Made by a program: the position numbers and the translations under genes. A stretch of 64,000 nucleotides of DNA from Lentzea alba (GTDB lineage: Bacteria; Actinomycetota; Actinomycetes; Mycobacteriales; Pseudonocardiaceae): positions 186,001 to 250,000 of the forward strand of contig NZ_JAAMPJ010000008.1 of the NCBI RefSeq assembly GCF_011067745.1, in the 5' to 3' direction. The notes under the pieces are model-generated. The model saw only the letters and a program-made list of their open reading frames with translations, searched no databases and was not told the origin of the DNA. Every line of letters starts with the position of its first letter. The first letter of the stretch is position 1. Positions 51,198 to 59,906 of this stretch are shown here, piece after piece.

Positions 51198-52433
51198 GTG
51201 ACCCACACGCCTCGCGAGATCGTTGCCACGGTCGCGCTCGGTCTTCCCGCGGTGCTCGGTGCGGGGGTTTTCGCCGGATTCGCCCCAGCCGCAAGCCTTG
51301 CGGGCTGGTGGGTGCTCCCGGCGCTGGCCATTTCCGCGCTCGCCGCGTTGTGCTCGGCCTTCTCGACCGCGGACCAGTCCCGTGCCTATCCGGACGTCGG
51401 CGGCGGTTACGGACATGTGCGCGCACAGCTCGGTTTGTGGCCCGCACGGATGACGGCGAGCGCCCACCTGCTCGGCAGAGCGGCGATGGCGGCGGCAGTG
51501 GCGTCGATGTTCGGCGCGTACGTCGTGCCGGACCAGCCGGTGATCGGCGCGCTCGCCCTCATCGTCGCGACGGCGGTGCTCGGCGCGGTCGGGTTCCGCT
51601 TCAGCACGGGCGTCAGTGTTCTCGTGTCCCTGGTCGTACTCGGCGTGCTGGCTCTCGTGGTGGCGTCGAGCTTCTCGATCGAACCGGTGCCGTCGGCGGG
51701 AGAGACCGGTTCGGTCAACGAGCTCGTCGGCGTCGCGGGCCTGATGTTCATGGCGTTCGCGGGTTTCGAACGCATCACCGCCCCGCACCGCGGTGAACCG
51801 CACCGCTCGCCGGCCGCGCTCAAGGTCGCGATTCCAGTCCTCATCGGACTGTCCTTCGTGGTCTACCTGGCCGTGGGCGCCGGTGTGCTGCGACAGCTCG
51901 GCAGCGCGCGCCTCGCGTTGTCGCCCGCACCGCTGCGAGACGCGCTCGTCGCCGCGGACGCGTCCGCGTTGGTGCCGCTCGTGCAGATCGCCGCGGCGGT
52001 GGCCGGTGTGTCGGCACTGCACTTCGTTCTCGCGTCCGCACACCGCACGCTGACCGGTCTCACCGAGGACGGCGACCTGCCGACGCGCCTCAAGCCCGGT
52101 GCGCTTTCCCTCGTCGTAGTCGTCGCCAGCGCTCTCGCGGTAGTCCTCATGCCGATGGCGACAGCACTGGGCGTGGCGGCGTGCGGGACGTTGTTCTACT
52201 ACGCCTTCAGCAACGCGTCGGCGCGCGTCCTGCTGCAGAACGACCGCACGTGGCCCATGCGCACCGCTTGTCTCGGACTGGGGCTCTCGGTGCTGCTCGC
52301 GATGAGCATGCCGGTGCCCGCACTGCTCATCTCGCTCGCGGGACTGGGCGCCGGCACCGGCATCATCAGCCTGACAGCGTTACTGAGAGGAAAACGAGCA
52401 GCGTCACGCCAACGCACACCGCAAGCCCGATGA
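51198..52433 (+). CDS. APC-family amino acid permease-like transporter
   Basis: The 411-residue protein has about 12 membrane helices. The beginning VALGLPAVLGAGVFAGFAPA fits the conserved first helix of APC transporters, and LMFMAFAGFERIT the sixth. It is shorter than typical members (about 450-500) but complete. A TTA leucine codon at 52380-52382 near the 3' end is rare in such genomes and could make translation depend on the bldA-type tRNA. The 3' end overlaps the convergent small membrane protein gene by 68 bases. Confidence 0.85.
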   Translation: MTHTPREIVATVALGLPAVLGAGVFAGFAPAASLAGWWVLPALAISALAALCSAFSTADQSRAYPDVGGGYGHVRAQLGLWPARMTASAHLLGRAAMAAAVASMFGAYVVPDQPVIGALALIVATAVLGAVGFRFSTGVSVLVSLVVLGVLALVVASSFSIEPVPSAGETGSVNELVGVAGLMFMAFAGFERITAPHRGEPHRSPAALKVAIPVLIGLSFVVYLAVGAGVLRQLGSARLALSPAPLRDALVAADASALVPLVQIAAAVAGVSALHFVLASAHRTLTGLTEDGDLPTRLKPGALSLVVVVASALAVVLMPMATALGVAACGTLFYYAFSNASARVLLQNDRTWPMRTACLGLGLSVLLAMSMPVPALLISLAGLGAGTGIISLTALLRGKRAASRQRTPQAR

Positions 52434-52641
52434 TGCGGCCGTTGGTGGACTCGCTTTCCTTGGTGAGCGCCCAGTAGACGACCAGGAAGATCGCGGCGGC
52501 GAACACGGCGCCCACCACACCGCCGACACCGCCGAGAACCCAGCCGTCCAGCAAAGTCATGCCGGTGCCCAGAACGAGCAGCGCGGCCTGCAGCACGGTG
52601 CGGACGTCCGCACCCCTCGAAGATCTTTCCGCCTCGGTCAT
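52366..52641 (-). CDS. Small membrane protein
   Basis: The 91-residue protein has three hydrophobic segments (about residues 14-32, 36-58 and 70-90) and short charged loops. It resembles small actinobacterial membrane proteins of unknown function. It is divergent from ilvE across 92 bases. The long overlap with the convergent permease gene lowers certainty, but the hydrophobic pattern and in-frame start support coding. Confidence 0.65.
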   Translation of the reverse strand: MTEAERSSRGADVRTVLQAALLVLGTGMTLLDGWVLGGVGGVVGAVFAAAIFLVVYWALTKESESTNGRIIGLAVCVGVTLLVFLSVTLSG

Positions 52642-52733
52642 GGGCGGGCACTCTAGCGAGTCCGAGTTAGTAGGACGTCCGAGTTTTGGGAAGACGATTT
52701 TCCGTATCCCGACCAGCGGGTTACCGTGCTCAC

Positions 52734-53825
52734 ATGACGAGCGCGTTGCCTTTCACCCGGACTCCCCACCCGCACCCGGCGACCCCGGAGCGCGTAGCGG
52801 AGGTACTTGCCAAGCCGGGCTTCGGGCAGCACTTCACCGACCACATGGTGACGATCCGCTGGAACCGCGAGAAGGGCTGGCACGACGCTGAAGTCGGCCC
52901 GTACTCCACCCTCGCACTGGACCCCGCGGCAATGGTGCTGCACTACGGCCAGGCGATCTTCGAAGGGCTCAAGGCCTACCGGCAGCCCGACGGTTCGATC
53001 GCGTCCTTCCGCCCTGAGGCCAACGCCGAGCGCTTCCGCTCCTCGGCCCGCCGCATGGCGATGCCCGAACTTCCCGACGAGCTCTTCCTGGAGTCCGTCC
53101 GGCAGATCCTCGCGGTCGACGACCGCTGGGTGCCGTCGGCCGAGGAGGAGTCCCTCTACCTGCGGCCGTTCATGATCTCCACGGAGAAGGGCCTCGGCGT
53201 GCGACCCGCGTCCGAGTACCTGTACGTGCTGATCGCCTCACCCGCCGGCTCCTACTTCGCGGGCGGCGTCCGCCCGGTGAGCGTGTGGCTCTCGACCGAG
53301 TACGTCCGCGCGGCCCCCGGTGGCACCGGCGCGGCCAAGTTCGCCGGCAACTACGCCGCGTCCCTCGTGGCGCAGGCCCAGGCCGCCGAGAAGGGCTGCG
53401 ACCAGGTCGTCTGGCTCGACGCGGTGGAACGCCGCTGGGTCGAGGAGATGGGCGGGATGAACCTGTTCTTCGTCTTCGGCGACAAGGTCGTCACCCCGGA
53501 GCTGACCGGCACGCTGCTGCCGGGCATCACCCGCAACTCGTTGCTGGCGCTGGCCTCCGACCTCGGACTGTCCGTGGAGGAGCGTCGCATCTCGACCGAC
53601 GAGTGGGAGAAGGCCAACGCCTCCGGTGAGCTCACCGAGGTCTTCGCCTGTGGCACGGCCGCGGTCATCACGCCGGTCGGCCACGTCAAGCACGCCGGTG
53701 GCGAGTTCGACATCGCCGACGGCGGCACCGGTGCGGTGACGATGAAGCTGCGCGAGCGCCTGACCGGCCTCCAGCACGGCCACGTCGCCGACACCCACGG
53801 CTGGATGACCAAGCTCTTCGGCTAG
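52734..53825 (+). CDS. ilvE: Branched-chain amino acid aminotransferase
   Basis: The 363-residue class IV PLP aminotransferase has HYGQAIFEGLKAYR, the PLP Lys in AAKFAGNYAASLVAQ, and WLDAVERRWVEEMGGMNLFF and CGTAAVITPVG. It interconverts Leu, Ile and Val with their 2-oxoacids. Besides primary metabolism it could feed branched acyl-CoA starters to the nearby polyketide cluster, but its location in the conserved core block argues for housekeeping. Confidence 0.96.
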   Translation: MTSALPFTRTPHPHPATPERVAEVLAKPGFGQHFTDHMVTIRWNREKGWHDAEVGPYSTLALDPAAMVLHYGQAIFEGLKAYRQPDGSIASFRPEANAERFRSSARRMAMPELPDELFLESVRQILAVDDRWVPSAEEESLYLRPFMISTEKGLGVRPASEYLYVLIASPAGSYFAGGVRPVSVWLSTEYVRAAPGGTGAAKFAGNYAASLVAQAQAAEKGCDQVVWLDAVERRWVEEMGGMNLFFVFGDKVVTPELTGTLLPGITRNSLLALASDLGLSVEERRISTDEWEKANASGELTEVFACGTAAVITPVGHVKHAGGEFDIADGGTGAVTMKLRERLTGLQHGHVADTHGWMTKLFG

Positions 53826-54523
53826 GCGATCACCAGCACGGCCAGAAGCGCGATTTCGGCGGCAGCACCGAGCACATCACCGGTGATGCCGCCGAAACGC
53901 TTTCCGGTGTGCTTCACGAGCCCCCACACCAGTGCGAACGCGATGACGACGGCGACGACCGCGCGCCAACCGAGCGGAACCGCTGCGGCGGCGAGCGCCA
54001 CCCACGTTCCGATGACCATCAACGGATGTTGTGTGCCCGCAACGAGCGCACCCAGCCCCTCAGGCCGTGCGGCGGGCACGCCATGCATGCAGCAGATGCC
54101 GAACGCCGCGCGGCTCGTCGCGAACGCGAGGAGCACGACACCCCAGTGAGCGTTGGGAAGTGCCGCGGCCTGCGCACCCAGCACGACGATCAGCGAGACG
54201 ACCCCGAACGGCCCCGCGCCGCCGTCCTTCATGACCTTGAGCGCGCGTTCCGGCGGCCCGTAGCAACCGAGCCCGTCGGCGACGTCGGCGAGTCCGTCGA
54301 GGTGCATGCCGCGCGTGGACAGCGCGACGACGCCGACGACCAGGAACCCGGCCACCAGCGCCGATATATTGGATATCGCCAGCAGCTTCAGCACGCCGAC
54401 GACGAACGCGCCGAGCACGACGCCGACGACCGGCGTCCATGCGATGGCCCGTCCCGCCGCTTTGCGGTCGACGTCGTCGACGCGCAGCGGCAAGACGGTC
54501 AGCCAGGAGAACGCGAGCTTCAT
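53822..54523 (-). CDS. cobS: Adenosylcobinamide-GDP ribazoletransferase
   Basis: The 233-residue membrane protein has STRGMHLDGLADVADGLG, the substrate-binding Asp-rich motif, and five to six membrane helices. It joins adenosylcobinamide-GDP with alpha-ribazole in the last step of cobalamin assembly. ATG at 54523 overlaps the cobT stop. The A+T-rich repeat at 54362 is embedded in frame (encoding AISNISA). Confidence 0.94.
   Translation of the reverse strand: MKLAFSWLTVLPLRVDDVDRKAAGRAIAWTPVVGVVLGAFVVGVLKLLAISNISALVAGFLVVGVVALSTRGMHLDGLADVADGLGCYGPPERALKVMKDGGAGPFGVVSLIVVLGAQAAALPNAHWGVVLLAFATSRAAFGICCMHGVPAARPEGLGALVAGTQHPLMVIGTWVALAAAAVPLGWRAVVAVVIAFALVWGLVKHTGKRFGGITGDVLGAAAEIALLAVLVIA
54362..54378. 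repeat. A+T-rich repeat copy inside cobS
   Basis: CGATATATTGGATATCG is a one-mismatch relative of the GATATATC element, in frame within a transmembrane segment of CobS. Confidence 0.75.
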
Positions 54524-55563
54524 TCCTTGTTCGTGACGCCGGCGCTGTCGAAGGTCGCCATCTCGGCGAGCACCTTCACCGCCGAGATCAGCAACGGCAG
54601 CGCCGCCACCGCACCGGAACCCTCGCCGAGCCGCATCTCGAACTCCAGCAGCGGCTTCAGGTTCAGGTGCCCGAGCGCGATCGCGTGCGCGGGCTCGGCC
54701 GACTGGTGCCCGGCCACCCACCACTCGCGCGCACCCGGCGCCAGCTCCTCGGCGACGACCGCGGCCGCACCGACGACGACGCCGTCGAGCACCACCGGAG
54801 TCCGTCGCACGGCGGCCTGCGCCACGAACCCGGCCATCGCCGCCAGGTCCGCGCCACCGGCCGTGGCCAGCAACGCGATCGGGTCGCTGATCACCAGGCG
54901 GGCCCGGCGCAGCGCGTCGCGGATCGCCGCCGTCTTGCGCATCCACGCCTGGTCGTCGATGCCCGTGCCGCGGCCGACGACCGCGACCGGCTCCGACCCG
55001 GTCAGCGACGCGATCAGCACGGCGGCCGGCGTCGTGTTGCCGATGCCCATGTCGCCCGCGACGAGCACGTCGGCGCCCGCGTCGACCTCCTCGTCGGCGA
55101 TGGCGCGGCCGGCCGCGATCGCGAGCTCGCACTCCTCACGGGTCAGCGCGTCCTCGCGGTCGATCGACCCGGACGAGCGCCGCACCTTGTGCGCGCTGAC
55201 CGCGGCCGGGGTGTCCGCGTCGACGGCCATGTCGACCACGCGCACCGTGGCGCCCGCGACCTGGGCGAGCACGTTCACCGCAGCGCCGCCGGTGAGGAAG
55301 TTCGCGACCATCTGGCCGGTCACCTCGCTCGGGTACGCCGAGACGCCCTGCGCGGTGACGCCGTGATCACCCGCGAACACGACGACGCGAGGCCGCACGA
55401 ACGGCTTCGGCGGCACGACGCCCTGGCACGCCGCGATCCAGTTGCCCAGCTCCTCGAGCCGTCCGAGCGAGCCGACCGGCTTGGTCAGCACCGCGTGCCG
55501 GGCCTCGGCCTCGAGCAGAACGGTCTCGTCCGGCGGTTCGACGGGCGGGAACTCGGTGCTCAC
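54520..55563 (-). CDS. cobT: Nicotinate-nucleotide-dimethylbenzimidazole phosphoribosyltransferase
   Basis: The 347-residue protein has the conserved VVFAGDHGVTAQGVSAYP, the VAGDMGIGNTTPAAVLI loop and the C-terminal RLGEGSGAVAALPLL. It makes alpha-ribazole phosphate for the lower ligand of B12. It is coupled with cobS (four-base overlap) and lies 10 bases downstream of cobU. Confidence 0.96.
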   Translation of the reverse strand: MSTEFPPVEPPDETVLLEAEARHAVLTKPVGSLGRLEELGNWIAACQGVVPPKPFVRPRVVVFAGDHGVTAQGVSAYPSEVTGQMVANFLTGGAAVNVLAQVAGATVRVVDMAVDADTPAAVSAHKVRRSSGSIDREDALTREECELAIAAGRAIADEEVDAGADVLVAGDMGIGNTTPAAVLIASLTGSEPVAVVGRGTGIDDQAWMRKTAAIRDALRRARLVISDPIALLATAGGADLAAMAGFVAQAAVRRTPVVLDGVVVGAAAVVAEELAPGAREWWVAGHQSAEPAHAIALGHLNLKPLLEFEMRLGEGSGAVAALPLLISAVKVLAEMATFDSAGVTNKE

Positions 55564-55573
55564 CTGTGGCTCC

Positions 55574-56113
55574 TTAGCGCAGTTTCAACGGGATGCCCGC
55601 GACGAGCAGCGTGACCTCGTCGCACACCTCGGCGACGCGCGCGTTGAGCGCACCGAGGTGATCGCGGAAGAGTCTGCCTGAGCGCGTCGACGGAATGACG
55701 CCGAGGCCGACCTCAGCGGTCACGAGCACCAGCCGCGTCCGGCACGTGGCGACCGAGCGCACGAGTTCGTCGACGTTGCTCTCCACCGCTCCCGCGCCGT
55801 TTTCTTCCCACGCGTCGGCATCGTCCAGCACGCCGACCAGCCACGTCGACAGGTCGTCGACCAGGATCGGCGGGTCCTCGTACTGCGTCGCGGTGAGCAA
55901 CGCGGGCAGGTCCGACGGCGCGGACGCCTCGACCGTGTGCCAAGTGGACGGACGCCGCGCGACGTGCAACGCGATGCGCGCGTCCCAGTCCGGGTCGTCG
56001 GGGTATCTGCGAGCGGTTGCGACGTAAGTCACGGCCGGGTCGGTGAGCAGGCCTTCCGCGTGCGCTGACTTGCCTGAACGCGCTCCGCCGAGCACCAGAG
56101 TCCTAGATGACAA
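55574..56113 (-). CDS. cobU: Adenosylcobinamide kinase/guanylyltransferase
   Basis: The 179-residue protein starts with a P-loop (LVLGGARSGKSAHAEGLL) and includes the guanylylation His within ALHVARRPSTWHTVE. It phosphorylates and guanylylates adenosylcobinamide for CobS. The TTG start at 56113 has GAAGG upstream; a GTG at 56095 is an alternative. cobUTS form one operon. Confidence 0.93.
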   Translation of the reverse strand: MSSRTLVLGGARSGKSAHAEGLLTDPAVTYVATARRYPDDPDWDARIALHVARRPSTWHTVEASAPSDLPALLTATQYEDPPILVDDLSTWLVGVLDDADAWEENGAGAVESNVDELVRSVATCRTRLVLVTAEVGLGVIPSTRSGRLFRDHLGALNARVAEVCDEVTLLVAGIPLKLR

Positions 56114-56129
56114 GAGTTAGCCTTCGTCC

Positions 56130-56330
56130 ATGGAGTTCCGCTGGCGCTACCAGGATGCACAAGGCCGCGACGTCGCGGGCCCGGATGTGGCGTTCGCCGA
56201 CCAGACAGAGGCTGAGGAGTGGTTCAGCGCCGAGTGGCGTGACCTGCTCGACGCCGGGGTCGAGCAGGTCACGCTGCTGCGCTCGGAATCCGAGGTGTAC
56301 GGCCCGATGAGCCTCCACCCCGCCCAGTGA
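56130..56330 (+). CDS. Conserved small actinobacterial protein
   Basis: The 66-residue acidic protein has MEFRWRYQDAQGRDVAGPD and EEWFSAEWRDLLDAGVEQVT, a pattern of small soluble proteins common in actinobacteria with no known function. It is divergent from cobU across 16 bases. The stop codon lies in the first unit of a 13-base tandem repeat, so the C-terminus may vary between strains. Confidence 0.78.
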   Translation: MEFRWRYQDAQGRDVAGPDVAFADQTEAEEWFSAEWRDLLDAGVEQVTLLRSESEVYGPMSLHPAQ

Positions 56331-56375
56331 ACTAGCCCAGTGAACCAGCCCAGTGAACTAGCCCAGTGAACTAGC
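56324..56375. repeat. Four tandem 13-bp repeats (CCCAGTGAACYAG)
   Basis: Four exact-length units, with a single C/T difference in the second, begin at the stop region of the 66-residue protein gene and run into the stop codon region of the aldo/keto reductase gene. Each unit carries stop codons in both adjacent genes' reading directions. Confidence 0.85.
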
Positions 56376-57357
56376 CCTGGGCGGTGAGCCTCGGGTCGTC
56401 CGTGATGACGCCCTCGAGGACGTTGTCGATCTGCTTGAGCACGTCGTCGTCGAGTTCGACGTCGATCGCCTTGACGTTCTCGAAGACCTGCTCGGGACGC
56501 GACGCGCCGATGATCGCGGACGCGACGTTCGGGTTCTTGAGCACCCACGCCACCGCGAGCTGAGCCATCGTGATGCCGGCTTCCTCGGCGATCGGCTTGA
56601 GCTGCTGCACGGCGTTGAGCACGTCGTCCCGGATCCAGCGCGAGATCATCTGCGAACCGCGCGCGTCGGCCAGGCGCGAGCCCTCCGGCACCTCGGCACC
56701 CGGCAGGTACTTGCCGGTCAGGATGCCCTGCGCGACGGGGGAGAAGACGATCTGGCTGAGGCCCTCGCGCTCGCACGTCGGGATGACCTGCGGCTCGATG
56801 ACGCGCCACAGCATCGAGTACTGCGGCTGGTGCGACACGAACGGGACCTGCAGCTCACGGGCCAGCGCGGCACCGCGGGTGATCTGCTCGGCGGTCCACT
56901 CGGAGACGCCGACGTAGAGCACCTTGCCCTGGCGGACGAGGTCGGCGAACGCCAGCATCGTCTCTTCCAGCGGCACGCTGTAGTCGTACCGGTGGGCCTG
57001 GTAGAGGTCGACGTAGTCGGTCTGCAGGCGCTTCAGCGAAGCGTTGGCCGACTCCATGACGTGCTTGCGACCCAGCCCGCGGTCGTTGGGACCGCCGGGA
57101 CCGGTCGGCCAGTAGACCTTGGTCAGGATCTCCAGAGACTCGCGCCGCTCGCCCTTGAGTGCCCTGCCGAGCACCGACTCCGCGGCGGTGTTGGCGTAGA
57201 CGTCGGCTGTGTCGAAGGTGGTGATGCCCGATTCCAGGGCCGCCTTCACACAGGCGTGCGCCTGCTCTTCCTCAACCTGCGAGCCGTGGGTGAGCCAGTT
57301 GCCGTACGAGATCTCGCTGATGGACAGGCCGCTGCGGCCGAGTCGACGGAACTTCAT
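56371..57357 (-). CDS. Aldo/keto reductase
   Basis: The 328-residue TIM-barrel reductase has the start MKFRRLGRSGLSISEISYGN, catalytic Asp (DTADVY), Lys (LTKVY), QAHR and the late NADPH-binding IIGASRPEQVFENVKAIDVE. It resembles the voltage-gated potassium channel beta subunit-like AKR group. Physiological carbonyl substrates are unknown. Its gene ends against the tandem repeat array. Confidence 0.92.
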   Translation of the reverse strand: MKFRRLGRSGLSISEISYGNWLTHGSQVEEEQAHACVKAALESGITTFDTADVYANTAAESVLGRALKGERRESLEILTKVYWPTGPGGPNDRGLGRKHVMESANASLKRLQTDYVDLYQAHRYDYSVPLEETMLAFADLVRQGKVLYVGVSEWTAEQITRGAALARELQVPFVSHQPQYSMLWRVIEPQVIPTCEREGLSQIVFSPVAQGILTGKYLPGAEVPEGSRLADARGSQMISRWIRDDVLNAVQQLKPIAEEAGITMAQLAVAWVLKNPNVASAIIGASRPEQVFENVKAIDVELDDDVLKQIDNVLEGVITDDPRLTAQG

Positions 57358-57390
57358 ACATCGGAGCTTAAACCGAAATCGTTCGTGCTG

Positions 57391-58023
57391 CTAATGAACT
57401 TCGGGTGCGCGCCAGACCAGCGAGTACCGCCAGAACAGATGCCTGCGGATGCGCGCGCCGGGCACGATCTCCGCTGCCGCCGCGCGGATCTCCGGCAACG
57501 TCGGCGCGGTCATCACCATCGGCATCTCGGTGTCGTGCGGCTTGCCACCGGTGCCGTTGATCGCTTTGGCGAGACCGACGACGGCGTTCGCGGGCAACGT
57601 CACGAGCTCCATCGCCATGTCCGCCGGCGTCGCCGTCAGGTAGAGCCCGATGATGATCAGCGTGCCGCCGGGCTTGGTCAGCTCGGCGAGCCTGGTGAGA
57701 CCCTCTCGCAACGGCAAGTGGTGCAAGCTCGCCTCAGCGGTGACGAGGTCGTAGCGCCCGAGGTCGTGGGTCAGCACGTTGCCGTGGATCCACGTGATCC
57801 GGTCGCTCGTGGCGCTCGCCCGTTCGATCATGCGTGCGCTGGCGTCGATGGCGGTGACCCGGTCGGCTTTCAGCGATCGAGCCAGATCACCGAGGCCGCA
57901 GCCGACGTCCAGCGCCGACTCGACCCGGGACGGCAACTGCCGGAGCAGCCAGCGGCGGTACCACTCGTTGTGGTTCCACCGCAGCTTCTCCGGCAGCTGA
58001 AGCTTGCGCTGTTTCCTGCGCAC
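57391..58023 (-). CDS. Class I SAM-dependent methyltransferase
   Basis: The 210-residue protein has the SAM motif ALDVGCGLGDLARSL (motif I), TAIDASARMIERA (motif II) and ASLHHLPLREGL with the post-I acidic residues. The substrate is unknown. It ends 33 bases from the aldo/keto reductase gene's start and starts one base within the DUF3043 gene's stop, so the three genes may be co-transcribed. Confidence 0.9.
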   Translation of the reverse strand: MRRKQRKLQLPEKLRWNHNEWYRRWLLRQLPSRVESALDVGCGLGDLARSLKADRVTAIDASARMIERASATSDRITWIHGNVLTHDLGRYDLVTAEASLHHLPLREGLTRLAELTKPGGTLIIIGLYLTATPADMAMELVTLPANAVVGLAKAINGTGGKPHDTEMPMVMTAPTLPEIRAAAAEIVPGARIRRHLFWRYSLVWRAPEVH

Positions 58024-58652
58024 TACTTGATGGCTTCGCCCGGCTTCACGCGCGGCTTCGGGACGCGCAGGCGACGCAGCTGGCTCGCGCGGATGAACGA
58101 GTACCAGCCGATGGAGATGCCCTTGATCGGCTCCGCCGGGAACTTCGCCCGCACCTTCTTCGTGACGAGCCGGCCGAGGACGAGGCCCTCGATGACCATC
58201 GCGATCAGCATGAACGTCGTCGCCAGCGTCGCGTACCGCTGCACGGCGAGCGACGGCGTCAGCAGCGCCACGAACACCAGGATCGCGAGCGGCATGAACA
58301 GGCCCATGAGGTTGCGGCGCGAGTCGACGAGGTCGCGGATGTACGCCTTCACCGGACCGCGGTCGCGCGGCAGCAGGTACTTGTCCTCACCGGCCATCAT
58401 GCGCTGCCGACGCTCGGTGGCCGCGGCACGGCGCTCTTCCTTGCTCACCTTGTTGCCGCGCATGCGCTTGAACGCCTCGCGCTGCGTGCGGGGAGGCGGC
58501 GGAACGGGCCCGGTACGCCTGCCCTGCGCCTCACGCCGCTTGGGCGTGGGCCGGCCCTTGCCCGCCGTGCGGGTGGAGTCGGTGGCGTCGTCGGCCGCGG
58601 CCTCGGTGGCCGGGGCTTCGGTGTCGGCGGAGTTGCGGCGCAGGAACCTCAC
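58023..58652 (-). CDS. DUF3043-family membrane protein
   Basis: The 209-residue protein has a disordered, Ala/Thr-rich then strongly basic N-terminal half (AFKRMRGNKVSKEERRAAAT) and two membrane helices at about residues 115-160, followed by a basic C-terminus (RASQLRRLRVPKPRVKPGE). This matches DUF3043 proteins, which in mycobacteria lie between the glycerate kinase and cobT loci. Function unknown. GTG start at 58652. Confidence 0.9.
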   Translation of the reverse strand: MRFLRRNSADTEAPATEAAADDATDSTRTAGKGRPTPKRREAQGRRTGPVPPPPRTQREAFKRMRGNKVSKEERRAAATERRQRMMAGEDKYLLPRDRGPVKAYIRDLVDSRRNLMGLFMPLAILVFVALLTPSLAVQRYATLATTFMLIAMVIEGLVLGRLVTKKVRAKFPAEPIKGISIGWYSFIRASQLRRLRVPKPRVKPGEAIK

Positions 58653-58694
58653 CGCACAAGGGTAGGACAGTGGTTCTTCTGTACCTTTCGCGAG

Positions 58695-59756
58695 GTGCGC
58701 GTACTCATCGCTCCGGACTGCTTCGGCGGCACCCTGACCGCCCGCGAGGCCGCCGACGCCATCGCCACCGGCTGGCGCGAGGCCAAACCCGACGACGTCG
58801 TCGTCGAACGTCCACTGGCCGACGGCGGCCCCGGCTTCGTCGACGTCCTGCACGCCGCCCTGCCTGATGTCGGAGGGTCTGCTTCCAGGGGCGGCGATAT
58901 CCGATATATCACCGTCACCGGCCCGCTCGGCAAGCCCGTAGAGGCGCGCTGGCTCAGCGTGCACGCGGACGGTCGACGCGTTGCCTACATCGAGTCCGCC
59001 GAAGCCTGCGGTCTCCACCTCATCCCCGCCGAACTCCGCCCGCAGTCCTGCGAGACGGCGACAACGCGCGGCGTCGGCGAACTGATTGCGGCAGCCGCGC
59101 TTGACAACGATGTCATCACGGTCGGTCTCGGCGGCTCCGGCACGACCGACGGCGGCGCCGGCATGCTCGCCGCGCTGTCCGACGCGGAAGTAGACCTGAC
59201 TGATATATCGCTGGTGGCGGCGTCCGACGTCGAGAACCCGCTCCTCGGCCCGCACGGCGCCGCGCGCACGTTCGGCCCGCAGAAGGGCGCGTCCCCGGAA
59301 GCCGTCGAACGCCTCGAAGCGAAACTCGCCGCGATGGATGTCCTCAAACCCGTGTCCGACATACCGGGTGCCGGCGCGGCAGGCGGCCTGGGCGCGGCGC
59401 TCCTCTCGCTGGGGGCGACGGTGACGTCGGGCGCCGGACTCGTCCGCGAACTCACCGGCCTGGACGCCGCCCTCGACGACGCCGACGTCGTCGTCACCGG
59501 CGAAGGCAGCTTCGACTGGCAGTCGCTGCGGGGCAAGCTCATCACCGCCGTCGCGGGCGGTGCCGCCGAACGCGGTGTCCCGTGCATCGCCATCGCAGGC
59601 CAGGTCAGCGTCGGCCGCCGTGAGATGGGCGCCGCGGGCGTCCAGGACGCCTACTCGGTGTCCGACCACGTCGGCTCCGTGCAAAAGTCGATTGCGGACG
59701 CCCGCAAAAGTCTCATTGCAACGGCACGGCACGTGGCCACGCAGTGGTCGCGTTAG
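58695..59756 (+). CDS. Glycerate kinase (GarK type)
   Basis: The 353-residue protein begins RVLIAPDCFGGTLTAREAAD, has PLADGGPGFVD and VGLGGSGTTDGGAGMLAAL, and ends with the IAGQVSVGRREM element typical of type II glycerate kinases, which make 2-phosphoglycerate. Two A+T-rich repeat copies (58895 and 59201) are read in frame as GDIRYITV and TDISLVA. The GTG start is divergent from the DUF3043 gene across 42 bases. Confidence 0.92.
   Translation: MRVLIAPDCFGGTLTAREAADAIATGWREAKPDDVVVERPLADGGPGFVDVLHAALPDVGGSASRGGDIRYITVTGPLGKPVEARWLSVHADGRRVAYIESAEACGLHLIPAELRPQSCETATTRGVGELIAAAALDNDVITVGLGGSGTTDGGAGMLAALSDAEVDLTDISLVAASDVENPLLGPHGAARTFGPQKGASPEAVERLEAKLAAMDVLKPVSDIPGAGAAGGLGAALLSLGATVTSGAGLVRELTGLDAALDDADVVVTGEGSFDWQSLRGKLITAVAGGAAERGVPCIAIAGQVSVGRREMGAAGVQDAYSVSDHVGSVQKSIADARKSLIATARHVATQWSR
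58895..58911. repeat. A+T-rich repeat copy inside the glycerate kinase gene
   Basis: CGATATCCGATATATCA is identical over 15 bases to copies at 41867 and 44639, and is in frame. Confidence 0.8.
59201..59210. repeat. Second, short repeat copy inside the glycerate kinase gene
   Basis: TGATATATCG is a partial copy of the dispersed element, read as part of TDIS. Confidence 0.55.
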
Positions 59757-59766
59757 TCGAGCCCGC

Positions 59767-59777
59767 TGATATATCGG
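59767..59777. repeat. Short A+T-rich repeat copy upstream of the ErpA-like gene
   Basis: TGATATATCGG lies 10 bases after the glycerate kinase stop codon. Confidence 0.55.
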
Positions 59778-59906
59778 TTGGCTTGAGGGTGGTCTACGTG
59801 ACGTTCGACATGAGCCGGCGCTGTGGGACCATAGAAGTGGAACAAAGCGGGGAACGCCCGTGTTGTTGAAGGGCGAACCGCCCGCAAAGGACCTCTTAGG
59901 AGAGCC

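Noticed and set aside
53822..56113. Cobalamin riboswitch upstream of the cob genes
   Set aside because: The gap upstream of cobU is only 16 bases and no B12-box-like sequence is visible.
56103..56318. A 71-residue minus-strand frame opposite the 66-residue small protein
   Set aside because: The plus-strand frame has a typical conserved pattern and better start context; the antisense frame looks like its shadow.
56371..57357. Aldo/keto reductase as a deoxysugar 3-ketoreductase for the cluster
   Set aside because: It lies 15 kb beyond the cluster boundary in the core block and belongs to the general potassium-channel-beta-like group.
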